Assembly: GCF_021012875.1 (NCBI RefSeq)
Contig: NZ_JAJMZJ010000002.1
Coordinates: forward strand, 186,001-250,000
Reading direction: 5' to 3'
DNA: 64,000 nucleotides
From: Peptoniphilus sp. KCTC 25270
GTDB lineage: Bacteria; Bacillota; Clostridia; Tissierellales; Peptoniphilaceae
In this document: piece after piece, positions 17,695 to 26,390 of the stretch
Numbering within the stretch: the first letter of the stretch is position 1
How the letters are laid out: each line of letters begins with the position of its first letter
Notes under the pieces: generated by a model
Told to the model about the DNA's origin: nothing
Databases searched by the model: none
What the model saw: the letters and a program-made list of their open reading frames with translations, nothing else
Program-made: the position numbers and the translations under genes

Positions 17695-18477
17695 CTACGC
17701 TTTCTGATTCTTTTCATAGGCGAAAACTGCCGCTCCTAAGGCACCTGTAAACTGTGCCAATTCAGGAACTTTAATTTCCGTCTCCAAACTACGCTCTAAT
17801 GCTCGTACTACACCTGAGTTTTGCGCAACGCCACCAACCATGATGACCTCTTGTTCAACCCCCACACGTTTTACCAAACTTGCAACTCGTTTGGCTACGG
17901 AAATGTGAATTCCGGCCACTATATCTTCCAAACTTGCATCGCTTGAAAGATGTGAAATAACTTCTGATTCGGCAAATACTGTACACGTACTAGAAATGGA
18001 TACCGGTGATGTTGCTTTTGCATCTAAGTTTCCCAGCTCGGAATTTTTTGTTTCCAAAACATTGGACATTACGTCCAAAAAACGACCCGTACCAGCGGCA
18101 CATTTGTCATTCATCATAAAATTAATCATTCTTCCAGAAGCATCTAGTTTCATCGCCTTTACATCTTGTCCACCAATATCAATAATGGTCCGAGCATTTG
18201 GATATAAGAAGCTTACGCCTTTTGAATGGCAACTTAGCTCTGAAATTTGTTGATCATTTTCTTCTTTGTACTTCATTCTTCCGTAACCGGTAACAACGGT
18301 AAAGGAAATCTCTTCCAATGGGATTCCACTTTTTTCTTGCAACAATTCTTTTACCTTTTGCGGTCCTGTTGTACCCGTTCCAAAAGGTACCAAAGCATGT
18401 GTTACAATTTCTTTCCCATCCTTAAGAATAACCCCTTTTGATGCGGTAGAACCAAAATCCAATCCTAACGTATACAT
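17695..18477 (-). CDS. hadI: 2-hydroxyacyl-CoA dehydratase activase (HadI-like)
   Basis: A 260-residue ASKHA ATPase of the BadF/BadG/HgdC family. LGLDFGSTASKGVILKDG is the phosphate-1 motif, TIIDIGGQDVKAMKL phosphate-2, and NDKCAAGTGRFLDVM carries one cysteine of the [4Fe-4S] shared across the homodimer; the second is in SISSTCTVFAESEV. It uses ATP to fire a low-potential electron into HadBC, and works many turnovers per activation. It is placed between hadA and hadB as in C. difficile. Confidence 0.92.
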   Translation of the reverse strand: MYTLGLDFGSTASKGVILKDGKEIVTHALVPFGTGTTGPQKVKELLQEKSGIPLEEISFTVVTGYGRMKYKEENDQQISELSCHSKGVSFLYPNARTIIDIGGQDVKAMKLDASGRMINFMMNDKCAAGTGRFLDVMSNVLETKNSELGNLDAKATSPVSISSTCTVFAESEVISHLSSDASLEDIVAGIHISVAKRVASLVKRVGVEQEVIMVGGVAQNSGVVRALERSLETEIKVPELAQFTGALGAAVFAYEKNQKA

Positions 18478-18492
18478 ATTTTCCTCTTTCTA

Positions 18493-19713
18493 TTACGCAA
18501 TAACGTTCGCGTTTCTTAATTCTTCAATTTGTTCATCACTATATCCAAGTTCTTTCAAAGTTTCAATTGTGTGTTCCCCTTTCTTAGGAGCTCTTACGAA
18601 ATCTTTGAAGCCTTGAGATTCAAACAATACTGGAGTGTTGTAAAGTACCCCTTCATTCCCACTTTCATAAGTGTGTTTGAACAAGTAGTCATTTGCCCAA
18701 CATTGTTCATCATCTAGCAAGTCGCCAGGTGTTTGCAATTTTTCAAATGGGATTCCAGCTTCTGTTAAACGTTCTTTCCATTCAGCGAATGGACGTTTTG
18801 CAAATTCTTCTTCCATCATAGGAACGAATTCATCTACATATTTTACAGCGCTCTTTAATGTAGAATATTTTCCACCTTTGTATTCTGGTTTTTCGATTAC
18901 GATATCACAGAATCCTGGGAACCATTTGTCATATTGGAAGAAAGCAATTTGTAACCATTCTCCATCAGCACATTGGAAAGTAGTGTTCAATGGATTTGGT
19001 GGATTCTTTCTTGAAATTGGCATTTCGTATCCATATTGTGCACTAACAATAGGAAGACCCATACCAAATACTGCAGTGTGGAATAAAGCAACACTTACTT
19101 TTTCTCCCTTGCCAGTTTGCTCTTTGCGATGCAAAGCAGCCAAGATACCAGCAGCTAAACTCATACCAGCATAGTGGTCACCAAAAGCAGCCGCTGTATT
19201 ACATGGAGCGGTTCCTTTTTCCATAAGACCCATAGCTACCCCACCACGTGCAAAGTATGCAGTGTAGTCAAATGCTGGAGTATCTTTTGCAGGACCTTTT
19301 TCTCCATATCCTAAAAGATGTCCATAAACCAAACCAGGATTGATTTCTTTTAATGTTTCATAATCCAATTTAGATCGAACTAATGCCTTTTGACGAGTGT
19401 TTGTTAAGAAAATATCTGCGTCTTTTACTAAGTCATAAACAACTTTTTGTCCTTCTTCCGTATTCGCATTAACGACAATACCTTTTTTCCCAGCATTTTC
19501 GTTTTCGAACAATGGATTTTCGTCTTCATCTGTTGGAGCACACCATTGGATTCCTACGCCACGCATTGTGTCTCCGAAATCAGGTTCAATCTTAATAACT
19601 TCAGCACCCCAGTCAGCCAATAAACGACCACAGCAAGGACCTGCTACAAAGTTCGCAAACTCAATAACCTTTACGCCTTCAAGCATTAATTTTTTTTCAC
19701 TCATTTGATTCAT
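18493..19713 (-). CDS. hadA: Family III CoA transferase (isocaprenoyl-CoA:2-hydroxyisocaproate, HadA-like)
   Basis: A 406-residue CaiB/BaiF-type CoA transferase. LEGVKVIEFANFVAGPCCGRLLADWGAEVIKIE (shown here only as the family N-terminal block at residues 9-42) and the catalytic aspartate within DYTAYFARGGVAMG are family features. It should move CoA from 2-isocaprenoyl-CoA or isocaproyl-CoA to (R)-2-hydroxyisocaproate. Two starts are possible: ATG 19713 (three bases after AAAGG) and ATG 19704 (better spacing). It lies 15 bases after etfA. Confidence 0.87.
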   Translation of the reverse strand: MNQMSEKKLMLEGVKVIEFANFVAGPCCGRLLADWGAEVIKIEPDFGDTMRGVGIQWCAPTDEDENPLFENENAGKKGIVVNANTEEGQKVVYDLVKDADIFLTNTRQKALVRSKLDYETLKEINPGLVYGHLLGYGEKGPAKDTPAFDYTAYFARGGVAMGLMEKGTAPCNTAAAFGDHYAGMSLAAGILAALHRKEQTGKGEKVSVALFHTAVFGMGLPIVSAQYGYEMPISRKNPPNPLNTTFQCADGEWLQIAFFQYDKWFPGFCDIVIEKPEYKGGKYSTLKSAVKYVDEFVPMMEEEFAKRPFAEWKERLTEAGIPFEKLQTPGDLLDDEQCWANDYLFKHTYESGNEGVLYNTPVLFESQGFKDFVRAPKKGEHTIETLKELGYSDEQIEELRNANVIA

Positions 19714-19728
19714 CGCCTTTCTTTAAGA

Positions 19729-20736
19729 CTACATATCCTCTTTCAACTGTTTTTCTTTGCGAATGCGTTCTGTTAACTTAGGAACAATCGCATTCAAATC
19801 TCCTACAACTCCAACATCTGCTACATCAAAGATAGCTGCATTTTCGTTGTTGTTTACTGCAATGATTAAATCAGACTCTTCCATACCTGCGATATGTTGG
19901 ATAGCTCCAGAAATACCCATTGCAAAATATACTTCAGGACGAACGGTTTTACCAGTTTGTCCAACTTGACGATCTTTTTCAATCCATCCAGCATCTACGT
20001 TGGCACGAGAAGAAGAAATTTCAGCATCCAATTCTTTTGCCAATTCTGACAATCCGTCAAATCCTTCAGGACCACCAATACCACGTCCACCTGATACTAA
20101 GATGTTAGCTTCTGTGATATCTTTTTTCTTACTTTCTGCTTTTTTCACTTCGCGAATGATAATTCCATCGCTAATGTCAGACAAGTCGATTTTTTCTTCG
20201 ATTACTTCGCCTTTTGCGTTTTCGTCTTTGTCACAAGCTTGCATAACGCCTGGACGAACGGTTGCCATTTGTGGTCTATGGTTTTCACAAACGATTGTAG
20301 CCATTAAGTTACCACCAAATGCAGGACGAGTCATCATAAGGTTTTTGGTTTCATCTTCAATTTCCAAAGAAGTACAGTCCGCAGTCAAACCAGTGTGGAT
20401 GCGAGCTGCCAAACGAGGAGCCAAGTCACGACCAATAGAAGTCGCACCAAACAATACGATTTCTGGCTCGTATTTGCGAATTACTTCAGAAAGACATTTC
20501 GCATATGGCTCTGTTAAATATTCTTTTAATTTTTCATCTTCAACAAGGATGACACGGTTTGCGCCATGTTGAATTAAGTTTTCTGTTTTATCTTTGATGT
20601 TGTGTCCAAAGAAAATGGCTGTAACTTCTTGACCTAAATCTTTTGCTAAGTCAGAGGCCTTACCTAAAAGTTCCAAACCAACCTTTTGGATTTCTCCATC
20701 GCGTTGTTCTACAAATACAAATACTCCGTTACTCAT
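19729..20736 (-). CDS. etfA: Electron transfer flavoprotein, alpha subunit
   Basis: A 335-residue EtfA. The C-terminal FAD-binding domain has ILVSGGRGIG, DRQVGQTGKTVRPEVYFAMGISGAIQHIAGM and AIFDVADVGVVGDLNAIVP, each part of the family signature. It pairs with EtfB and the acyl-CoA dehydrogenase encoded downstream. In anaerobes this complex couples enoyl-CoA reduction with ferredoxin reduction. The first 190 residues form the domain facing EtfB. It lies 13 bases after etfB. Bifurcation is inferred from the family and neighbours. Confidence 0.93.
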   Translation of the reverse strand: MSNGVFVFVEQRDGEIQKVGLELLGKASDLAKDLGQEVTAIFFGHNIKDKTENLIQHGANRVILVEDEKLKEYLTEPYAKCLSEVIRKYEPEIVLFGATSIGRDLAPRLAARIHTGLTADCTSLEIEDETKNLMMTRPAFGGNLMATIVCENHRPQMATVRPGVMQACDKDENAKGEVIEEKIDLSDISDGIIIREVKKAESKKKDITEANILVSGGRGIGGPEGFDGLSELAKELDAEISSSRANVDAGWIEKDRQVGQTGKTVRPEVYFAMGISGAIQHIAGMEESDLIIAVNNNENAAIFDVADVGVVGDLNAIVPKLTERIRKEKQLKEDM

Positions 20737-20749
20737 AGCATCCTCCCAA

Positions 20750-21538
20750 CTAAATAATATACTTTTCTTTCAAAGTAGCTAAAATACGATCAGCCGCTTG
20801 ATCTGCTGTAACATCTTTGATGAGGATACCTTGGCCCTTACCTTGTTTAGGATAAGATTTACGAACCTTTGTAGGAGAACCTTTCAAACCAATGTTTGCT
20901 ACATCAATGTTGTCCTTAATGTCATCAAGACCCCAAACTGTGATCTCTTTATCATAAGAATCCCAAATGCCGCTTACAGACATGAAACGAGGATCTGTTG
21001 CTTCTGCCAATACAGTAAGCAAACATGGCATCTTCACTTCTAAAGTATGGTAACGATCTTCAAATTGACGTGTAACGATTAATTTATCGCCTTCTTTTTC
21101 TACGTCTTCCACGTAAGAAACTTGGTTAAGTCCTAAATGCTCAGCAATTTGAGGACCAACTTGTGCCGTATCACCATCGATCGCTTGACGACCAGTGATA
21201 ATAATATCGTAATCTAAGTTTTTCAATGCACCGGCAATTGTAGTAGAAGTCGCCCAAGTATCAGCGCCTCCAAAAGCACGGTCTGTTAACAATACCGCAT
21301 CATCTGCGCCCATTGCTAAACCTTCACGCAAAGCAAGCTCTGCTTGTGGAGGTCCCATTGTAACTACGGTTACGTTTGCATCATATGTATCTTTTAGACG
21401 CAAAGCAAATTCCAAACCTGCTTTATCATCTGGGTTGATGATGCTAGGAACACCTTCACGAATCAAAGTGTTGGTTTTAGGGTCCAACTTAACCTCTGTG
21501 GTATCTGGTACCTGCTTAATACAAACAACTATTTTCAT
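20750..21538 (-). CDS. etfB: Electron transfer flavoprotein, beta subunit
   Basis: A 262-residue EtfB, first gene of the leucine operon. MKIVVCIKQVPDTTEVKLDP is the standard opening; ITGRQAIDGDTAQVGPQIAEHLG is the FAD/NAD-contact segment in bifurcating Etfs, and the length suits that group. A promoter with TTGACA lies 60 bases upstream, next to a GntR-type palindrome, so expression is probably controlled by the divergent regulator. Confidence 0.93.
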   Translation of the reverse strand: MKIVVCIKQVPDTTEVKLDPKTNTLIREGVPSIINPDDKAGLEFALRLKDTYDANVTVVTMGPPQAELALREGLAMGADDAVLLTDRAFGGADTWATSTTIAGALKNLDYDIIITGRQAIDGDTAQVGPQIAEHLGLNQVSYVEDVEKEGDKLIVTRQFEDRYHTLEVKMPCLLTVLAEATDPRFMSVSGIWDSYDKEITVWGLDDIKDNIDVANIGLKGSPTKVRKSYPKQGKGQGILIKDVTADQAADRILATLKEKYII

Positions 21539-21576
21539 ACATACCTCACTTTCAAATTCTAATTGGATTTATATCC

Positions 21577-21604
21577 ATGATATCATTTTCACAGTCCATG
21601 TCAA
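21577..21604 (-). promoter_or_regulatory. Promoter of the etfB-panE operon
   Basis: On the minus strand TTGACA (21604-21599) and TATCAT (21582-21577) are 16 bp apart. The only better match to -35 consensus in the gap, it sits directly beside the operator-like palindrome at 21606-21616. Confidence 0.6.
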
Positions 21605-21605
21605 C

Positions 21606-21616
21606 TGGTATTACCA
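21606..21616 (-). promoter_or_regulatory. GntR-type operator at the etfB promoter
   Basis: TGGTATTACCA is a perfect palindrome about an odd centre. The TGGT-N3-ACCA pattern is the known binding site type of FadR-subfamily regulators such as PdhR and LldR. It abuts the -35 box. Confidence 0.55.
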
Positions 21617-21738
21617 AATTTTTACAGGAAAATAAATTTTCCCGTTTTTTCTTAAATATAATGACTTTTTCGTTCAATATCTTCATTGAAAACGCGAAGT
21701 AAATGGGAATTTTCCTTCTTTATTTCTATTTGTTCTAA

Positions 21739-21757
21739 ATTTTGGTATAGCCAAAAT
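21739..21757 (+). promoter_or_regulatory. Second GntR-type operator near the regulator gene
   Basis: ATTTTGG-TATAG-CCAAAAT is a perfect 7-bp inverted repeat with a 5-bp centre, 89 bases before the gntR start. With the first site it would allow control of both divergent units by one regulator. Confidence 0.45.
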
Positions 21758-21845
21758 GAAAACATTTCTTTATTTTTCTCAATCCATGCGATACAATCAA
21801 TATAGAAAATCTCATTTCGAAAAATAAAGAGAAAGGAGGGACAAC

Positions 21846-22601
21846 ATGGAGCATATAAAAATCATAAATGACGAAACCTTAGAAAATCCTTTGGAAGAAC
21901 GTCCACAATACTTAATCGTTGCAGAAGGGATTAAAAATAGTATTTTAATGGGAAAATTTAAGCTCGGTGATAAACTCCCTTCAGAACGGGAAATGGCGAA
22001 ACATTTTAATGTTGGCCGCCCAACCATCCGAGAAGCGGTTCGTAGCTTGGAAATCTCCGGTTTACTTGAAACGAAACGAGGAAATGGAACCTTTATCACC
22101 AACCACACGCAAATGGTTATGTCAGATCACTTGCAACTCATTTCAAGCTTAAACAATGTCAGCGTTCGGGAAATCATCGAATATCGCGAAATGTTTGAAA
22201 CAAAGACCGTTGCTTTGGCTGCAACTCACCGGGAAGAAGATGAATTGCCTGAATTATACGCTTGTTTGGAAGGTATACAACGTGCCAAAAATTACGATGA
22301 AGTAAGGGAAGCTGATTTTCGTTTTCACGAATCCATTGCCAAAATGGCCCATAATATCTTGATTTCAGAAAACTTCGCTGCTATGAATCATTTTTTCGAA
22401 GACTCTATTAACAATTCCGCTACAGAAATCCCAAATTTTGGGGAGACATACAAAGATATCGCTCATTATCACCTACCCATCTATGAATCCATTCGAGATC
22501 AAGACCCTGAAGTGGCCATGCTTTTTATGCGTCGCCATATGGATCGAATTTGGCATTTCCACGAAACAAAACAACTTTCTAAAAATACAATTCGGGAATA
22601 A
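21846..22601 (+). CDS. FadR-subfamily GntR regulator of the leucine pathway (inferred)
   Basis: A 251-residue regulator. The N-terminal winged helix (about residues 22-92) has KLGDKLPSEREMAKHFNVGR and PTIREAVRSLEISGLLETKR; the helical FCD ligand domain follows (about 105-235) with the metal/ligand residues in EYREMFETKTVALAA, DFRFHESIAKMAHN and RRHMDRIW. FCD domains bind small carboxylates. The gene is divergent from the etfB-panE operon and two TGGT-type palindromes lie between. A leucine-derived 2-oxo or 2-hydroxy acid is a plausible effector, but this is inference. A strong AAAGGAGGG precedes the ATG. Confidence 0.85.
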   Translation: MEHIKIINDETLENPLEERPQYLIVAEGIKNSILMGKFKLGDKLPSEREMAKHFNVGRPTIREAVRSLEISGLLETKRGNGTFITNHTQMVMSDHLQLISSLNNVSVREIIEYREMFETKTVALAATHREEDELPELYACLEGIQRAKNYDEVREADFRFHESIAKMAHNILISENFAAMNHFFEDSINNSATEIPNFGETYKDIAHYHLPIYESIRDQDPEVAMLFMRRHMDRIWHFHETKQLSKNTIRE

Positions 22602-22804
22602 TTTTAAGACAGAGGCAAATGTTTTTCTTTGCCTCTTTTCTTTTTTCCTAGTCTTTGGATGGGAATATAATACGGTCTTACAGAAATTTTTTCTTTTTTT
22701 TACAAAAAATTTTTTTCTTCGGAAAACGATTGATTTTCTGCCCTTTTCCGTTGTTTTCTCCTTTCAAAATATAGGAATCCATTAAAAATATCATAATTTT
22801 TCTC

Positions 22805-22832
22805 TTCACAAAACTTTTTTTCGTGATATAAT
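22805..22832 (+). promoter_or_regulatory. Promoter of the aminotransferase gene
   Basis: TTCACA (22805-22810) and TATAAT (22827-22832) with 16 bp between, 45 bases before the start codon. The 200 bases before it are T-rich with no clear operator; no gene was found in 22602-22876. Confidence 0.6.
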
Positions 22833-22876
22833 CAAGTCGTCAAATGATAGTTGTTTTATTCATGTAGGAGGTAAAC

Positions 22877-23902
22877 ATGGAAAAGAAAAATTTAGATTGG
22901 GGTAGCTTAGGATTTGAGTATACTGTAACTGACTATCGCTACATATCCGATTACAAAGATGGCAAATGGGGAGAAGGACAATTAATCGAAGATCCTAACG
23001 TAACAATGAGCGAATGTGCAGGCGTATTGCACTATTCACAAACTGTTTTCGAAGGATGTAAAGCTTATACTACAAAAGATGGCAAGATTGTTGTTTTCCG
23101 TCCAGATATGAACGCACAAAGATTGCAAGATTCTGCTGAATACATCGAAATGCCTGCTTATCCTGCAGACAAATTCGTTGAAGCGATTGATGAAGTTGTT
23201 AAAGCAAACGCTGCTTGGGTTCCACCATACGGAACAGGCGCTTCTTTATACATTCGTCCTGTAATGTTCGCAACTGGTCCTGTTATTGGCGTTAAACCTG
23301 CTGATGAATATCAATTCAGAATCATCACTATGCCTGTAGGTCCTTATTTCAAAGGCGGAGCAAAACCATTAACTCTTATGGTTAGCCCTTATGACCGTGC
23401 GGCACCACACGGAACTGGTCACATCAAAGCTGGTTTGAACTATGCTATGAGTTTACATGCACATCATGATGCTCATTCTAAAGGATTCGATGAAAATATG
23501 TTCTTAGATCCTAAAGAAAGAAAATACGTGGAAGAAACTGGTGGAGCTAACTTCTTATTCGTAACAAAAGATGGCGAATTAGTAACTCCAAAATCTGATT
23601 CTATCCTTCCTTCTATCACTAGAAGATCTTTAGTATATGTTGCTGAGCATGTATTGGGAATGAAAGTTACTACTCGTAAAGTAGAAGTTGCTGAGTTGAA
23701 AGACTTTGCAGAATGTGGTCTTTGCGGTACTGCTGCTGTTATCAGCCCAGTAGGTAAAATTGTAAACGGCGACGAAGAAATCTGCTTCCCATCTGGTATG
23801 GAAGAAATGGGTCCTGTTACTAAGAAACTTTATGATACATTAACAGGTATGCAAGCTGGTGAAATCGAAGCTCCAGAAGGATGGATTCACGAAATCTGCT
23901 AA
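22877..23902 (+). CDS. ilvE: Branched-chain amino acid aminotransferase
   Basis: A 341-residue class IV PLP aminotransferase. The PLP lysine lies in GHIKAGLNYAMSLHAH, and ECGLCGTAAVISPVGKI is the BCAT phosphate-binding segment; EGCKAYTTKDGKIVVFRPDMN is also typical. It converts leucine, isoleucine and valine to 2-oxo acids with 2-oxoglutarate. As first step of leucine fermentation it would feed the reductase and dehydratase genes upstream. Its codon choice is noticeably more regular than that of neighbours, in keeping with high expression, as is the case for the etf/had genes. AGGAGGT precedes the ATG. Confidence 0.93.
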   Translation: MEKKNLDWGSLGFEYTVTDYRYISDYKDGKWGEGQLIEDPNVTMSECAGVLHYSQTVFEGCKAYTTKDGKIVVFRPDMNAQRLQDSAEYIEMPAYPADKFVEAIDEVVKANAAWVPPYGTGASLYIRPVMFATGPVIGVKPADEYQFRIITMPVGPYFKGGAKPLTLMVSPYDRAAPHGTGHIKAGLNYAMSLHAHHDAHSKGFDENMFLDPKERKYVEETGGANFLFVTKDGELVTPKSDSILPSITRRSLVYVAEHVLGMKVTTRKVEVAELKDFAECGLCGTAAVISPVGKIVNGDEEICFPSGMEEMGPVTKKLYDTLTGMQAGEIEAPEGWIHEIC

Positions 23903-23956
23903 TCATTGACATTCGGGATAAGAAGTAATGCCCTTCTAAATTTCCCAAGTGAAATA

Positions 23957-23992
23957 AAAACACCTTACAGCCCCCCTGTAAGGTGTTTTTTG
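23957..23992 (+). terminator. Terminator after the aminotransferase gene
   Basis: A 12-bp stem AACACCTTACAG/CTGTAAGGTGTT (23959-23970 with 23976-23987) followed by T's. Confidence 0.85.
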
Positions 23993-24074
23993 TTTGTCTT
24001 TCTTTTATAAATGGCTATTTTATGAAAAAAAAGGGTATCTAAATCTTAAGAGACTATTTTAGAAAGGACTTTTT

Positions 24075-25382
24075 ATGCCTATATTTAATCGAAAAATTCA
24101 CGGTGGAGTCCATGTTCCCAAAAACAAAGACGCCACAAAAAATTTACTTATCGAACTTTTGGAAGCCCCCAAAATCCTTTACTTTCCTATGAGCATGCAT
24201 ATAGGAGAAGATGCCAAACCTGTGGTAAAAATTGGAGATATCGTAAAGGTCGGCACAAAAATCGGCGAAGCGCAAGGAGGAATTTCTGCCAACATTCATT
24301 CTTCCGTTTCGGGAAAAGTTGTTGGAATGGAAACCCTCCCTTCTTTTCGTGGAGAAAAAACAACTCTACTGATTGAAAACGATGGAAAATATGAAGAAGA
24401 GACCCTCCCTCTTTTAACAAAAAACTCTTCTCCAGAAGAGTTCCAGGATCGCCTTAGAGAATCTGGAATTACAGGAAAAGGAGGCGCAGGATTCCCTACT
24501 TCTGTCAAATACGATCAGGAGAAAGAAAGCACCAAATATCTTGTTGTAAATGGAGCCGAATGTGAACCGTTCTCTACTACAGACCACCGAGTTATGGTGG
24601 AATTTGCCCAAGAAGTTGTGGATGGTGTTGGATTGATTTGTGACATTTACGAATTGGAAAAAGCTTATATTGCTTTGGAAAAACCTATGACCGAAGCCAT
24701 TGCTTCTTTGGAAAATGCCATTTTAGATTCTGGTAGAGAAGATATTGTCATCCATCTTTTGGATGCAGAGTATCCTCAAGGACATGCAAATTTACAAATT
24801 GAAGAAGTCATCAATGTAGAAGTTGAGGAAGGAAAGAGGCCCGGACATTACGGCATTCTACAATCCAATGTTTCTACTGTAAAAGCTATGTATGATGCTT
24901 GTCTTTTAGGAAAGCCTCTCACCCACCGGGTTGTTACGGTTACAGGCCCCAAATTAAAAGAACCCAAAAACTTAATGGTACCTATGGGCACGCCTGTTTC
25001 TGTAGCCATTGAATCCTGTGGCGGTCTAGAAGAAGGGGAAATTCTTCCCATTAACGGTGGCCCTATGATGGGAAAATCTTTCGAAAATTATGATTTTCCT
25101 ATTGATAAAGATACCACCACTTTGTTATTTATGGATCCTAAGGATTTGCCTAAGGAGACCCCTTGTATTCAATGCGCTCAATGTATTGAAGTTTGCCCGG
25201 TTGGTCTACAGCCCGTTCTTATTAGCAATAGCTATAAAGAAGATCGCGTTGACCTAGTACCTCAACTCCAGTCTGAATCTTGTATTTCCTGTGGATCTTG
25301 CACTTATATTTGCCCCGCAAGAATTCCTCTTTTGGAAAATATTCAAGCCCTTAACAACCAATGGAAGGAGGCCCAGTCATGA
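24075..25382 (+). CDS. rnfC: Rnf complex subunit RnfC
   Basis: A 435-residue RnfC, the peripheral subunit where NADH meets the complex. FPMSMHIGEDAKPVVKIGD is the RnfC N-terminal domain; GITGKGGAGFPTSVK and VVNGAECEPFSTTDHR form the FMN/NADH (51-kDa-like) fold; two [4Fe-4S] clusters are ligated by CIQCAQCIEVCP (about residue 361) and CISCGSCTYICPA (about 400). Ferredoxin:NAD+ oxidation by Rnf pumps Na+ or H+. Its start has only a weak AAAGGA. The rnfD gene overlaps its end; the usual rnfGEAB do not follow. Confidence 0.93.
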   Translation: MPIFNRKIHGGVHVPKNKDATKNLLIELLEAPKILYFPMSMHIGEDAKPVVKIGDIVKVGTKIGEAQGGISANIHSSVSGKVVGMETLPSFRGEKTTLLIENDGKYEEETLPLLTKNSSPEEFQDRLRESGITGKGGAGFPTSVKYDQEKESTKYLVVNGAECEPFSTTDHRVMVEFAQEVVDGVGLICDIYELEKAYIALEKPMTEAIASLENAILDSGREDIVIHLLDAEYPQGHANLQIEEVINVEVEEGKRPGHYGILQSNVSTVKAMYDACLLGKPLTHRVVTVTGPKLKEPKNLMVPMGTPVSVAIESCGGLEEGEILPINGGPMMGKSFENYDFPIDKDTTTLLFMDPKDLPKETPCIQCAQCIEVCPVGLQPVLISNSYKEDRVDLVPQLQSESCISCGSCTYICPARIPLLENIQALNNQWKEAQS

Positions 25383-26341
25383 GTCTCATTGCAAAAGCCC
25401 CCTATTTTCGAACTCGTCGCTCAACGGATGTTATTATGCGAGATGTTTTAATCGCTTTAATACCCGTTTCTATTATGGCCATTGTAAATTTTGGATTCAA
25501 ATCTCTATTCATGATTCTCCTCGGCATTGGCTCTGCCATTTTCTTTGAGTTTCTTGTACAAAAAATTCAGGGTAAAGAAACGACCATTAGCGATTTTTCT
25601 GCTGCTGTAACCGGACTTTTGGTCGCTCTTTCCTATCCAGTTACCGCTCCTTATTGGATTGTTTTACTGGGAACATTTATTGCCATTGTTCTGGTAAAAC
25701 AATTACCAGGAGGACTTGGAAAAAACCGCCTAAATCCAGCCGTTTTTTCCCGTGTAGTTATTAAAATCACCCTAACTCCTTATATGACCAATTGGGTTAC
25801 CCCGGGACCAGATATGGTGGCCACGGCAACACCATTGGAATTTATCGGAAACGGCCAGACCGATATTGCCCAAGGAGCTCCTCAAATGATGGATGTATTT
25901 ATGGGAAACATTGGTGGAGGAATCGGCGAAACAACCAAGTGGGCCATTCTTCTCGGTGCTGCCTATTTGATTTTTCGAAAAGTTATTCACGGCGGCGTAC
26001 CTCTTGCTACATTAGTTGGGCTTTTTGTTACCGCCCTTCTTTTCAGTAAATCCAATTACGAATACGCTTTATATCACGTTCTTTCCGGAACGGTTATGTT
26101 TGCTTCTGTATTTATGGTAACGGACTACTCCTCTTCTCCACTAAATCCCAAAGCCAAAATCTACTTTGCTTTGGCCATTGGAATTTTAACAGGCATCCTA
26201 CGCTTTAGTTTTGGATTACCAGGAGGAATTGGAGCCGCTATTTTGCTTATGAACCTATGTACAGATTTCTTTGACTCAAAAGCCAATCCACGTGTATTTG
26301 GCTTCAAAGCCTCTAGAAAACTTCCCGATATTACTCGATAA
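25379..26341 (+). CDS. rnfD: Rnf complex subunit RnfD
   Basis: A 320-residue integral membrane protein of the NqrB/RnfD family, with about nine helices. The FMN-attachment threonine motif is in SDFSAAVTGLLVAL or the SxTxA region; GGLGKNRLNPAVFSRV and MVTDYSSSPLNPKAKI are family-diagnostic. The start ATG overlaps the RnfC stop (ATGA) and has GGAGG nine bases before, so the earlier in-frame start is not used. A terminator 10 bases past the stop closes the transcript after only two Rnf genes. Confidence 0.92.
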   Translation: MSLIAKAPYFRTRRSTDVIMRDVLIALIPVSIMAIVNFGFKSLFMILLGIGSAIFFEFLVQKIQGKETTISDFSAAVTGLLVALSYPVTAPYWIVLLGTFIAIVLVKQLPGGLGKNRLNPAVFSRVVIKITLTPYMTNWVTPGPDMVATATPLEFIGNGQTDIAQGAPQMMDVFMGNIGGGIGETTKWAILLGAAYLIFRKVIHGGVPLATLVGLFVTALLFSKSNYEYALYHVLSGTVMFASVFMVTDYSSSPLNPKAKIYFALAIGILTGILRFSFGLPGGIGAAILLMNLCTDFFDSKANPRVFGFKASRKLPDITR

Positions 26342-26350
26342 TTTTTCATA

Positions 26351-26384
26351 AAAAAAGACCAGGAATTCATTCCCGGTCTTTTTA
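26351..26384. terminator. Bidirectional terminator after rnfD
   Basis: AAAAAAGACC-A-GGAAT / ATTCC-C-GGTCTTTTT with one mismatch, A and T tracts on either side. It lies between rnfD and the convergent broken regulator. Confidence 0.8.
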
Positions 26385-26390
26385 TTTATT

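Noticed and set aside
20000-20572. 190-residue open frame on the plus strand
   Set aside because: Antisense shadow of etfA with repetitive composition and no ribosome site.
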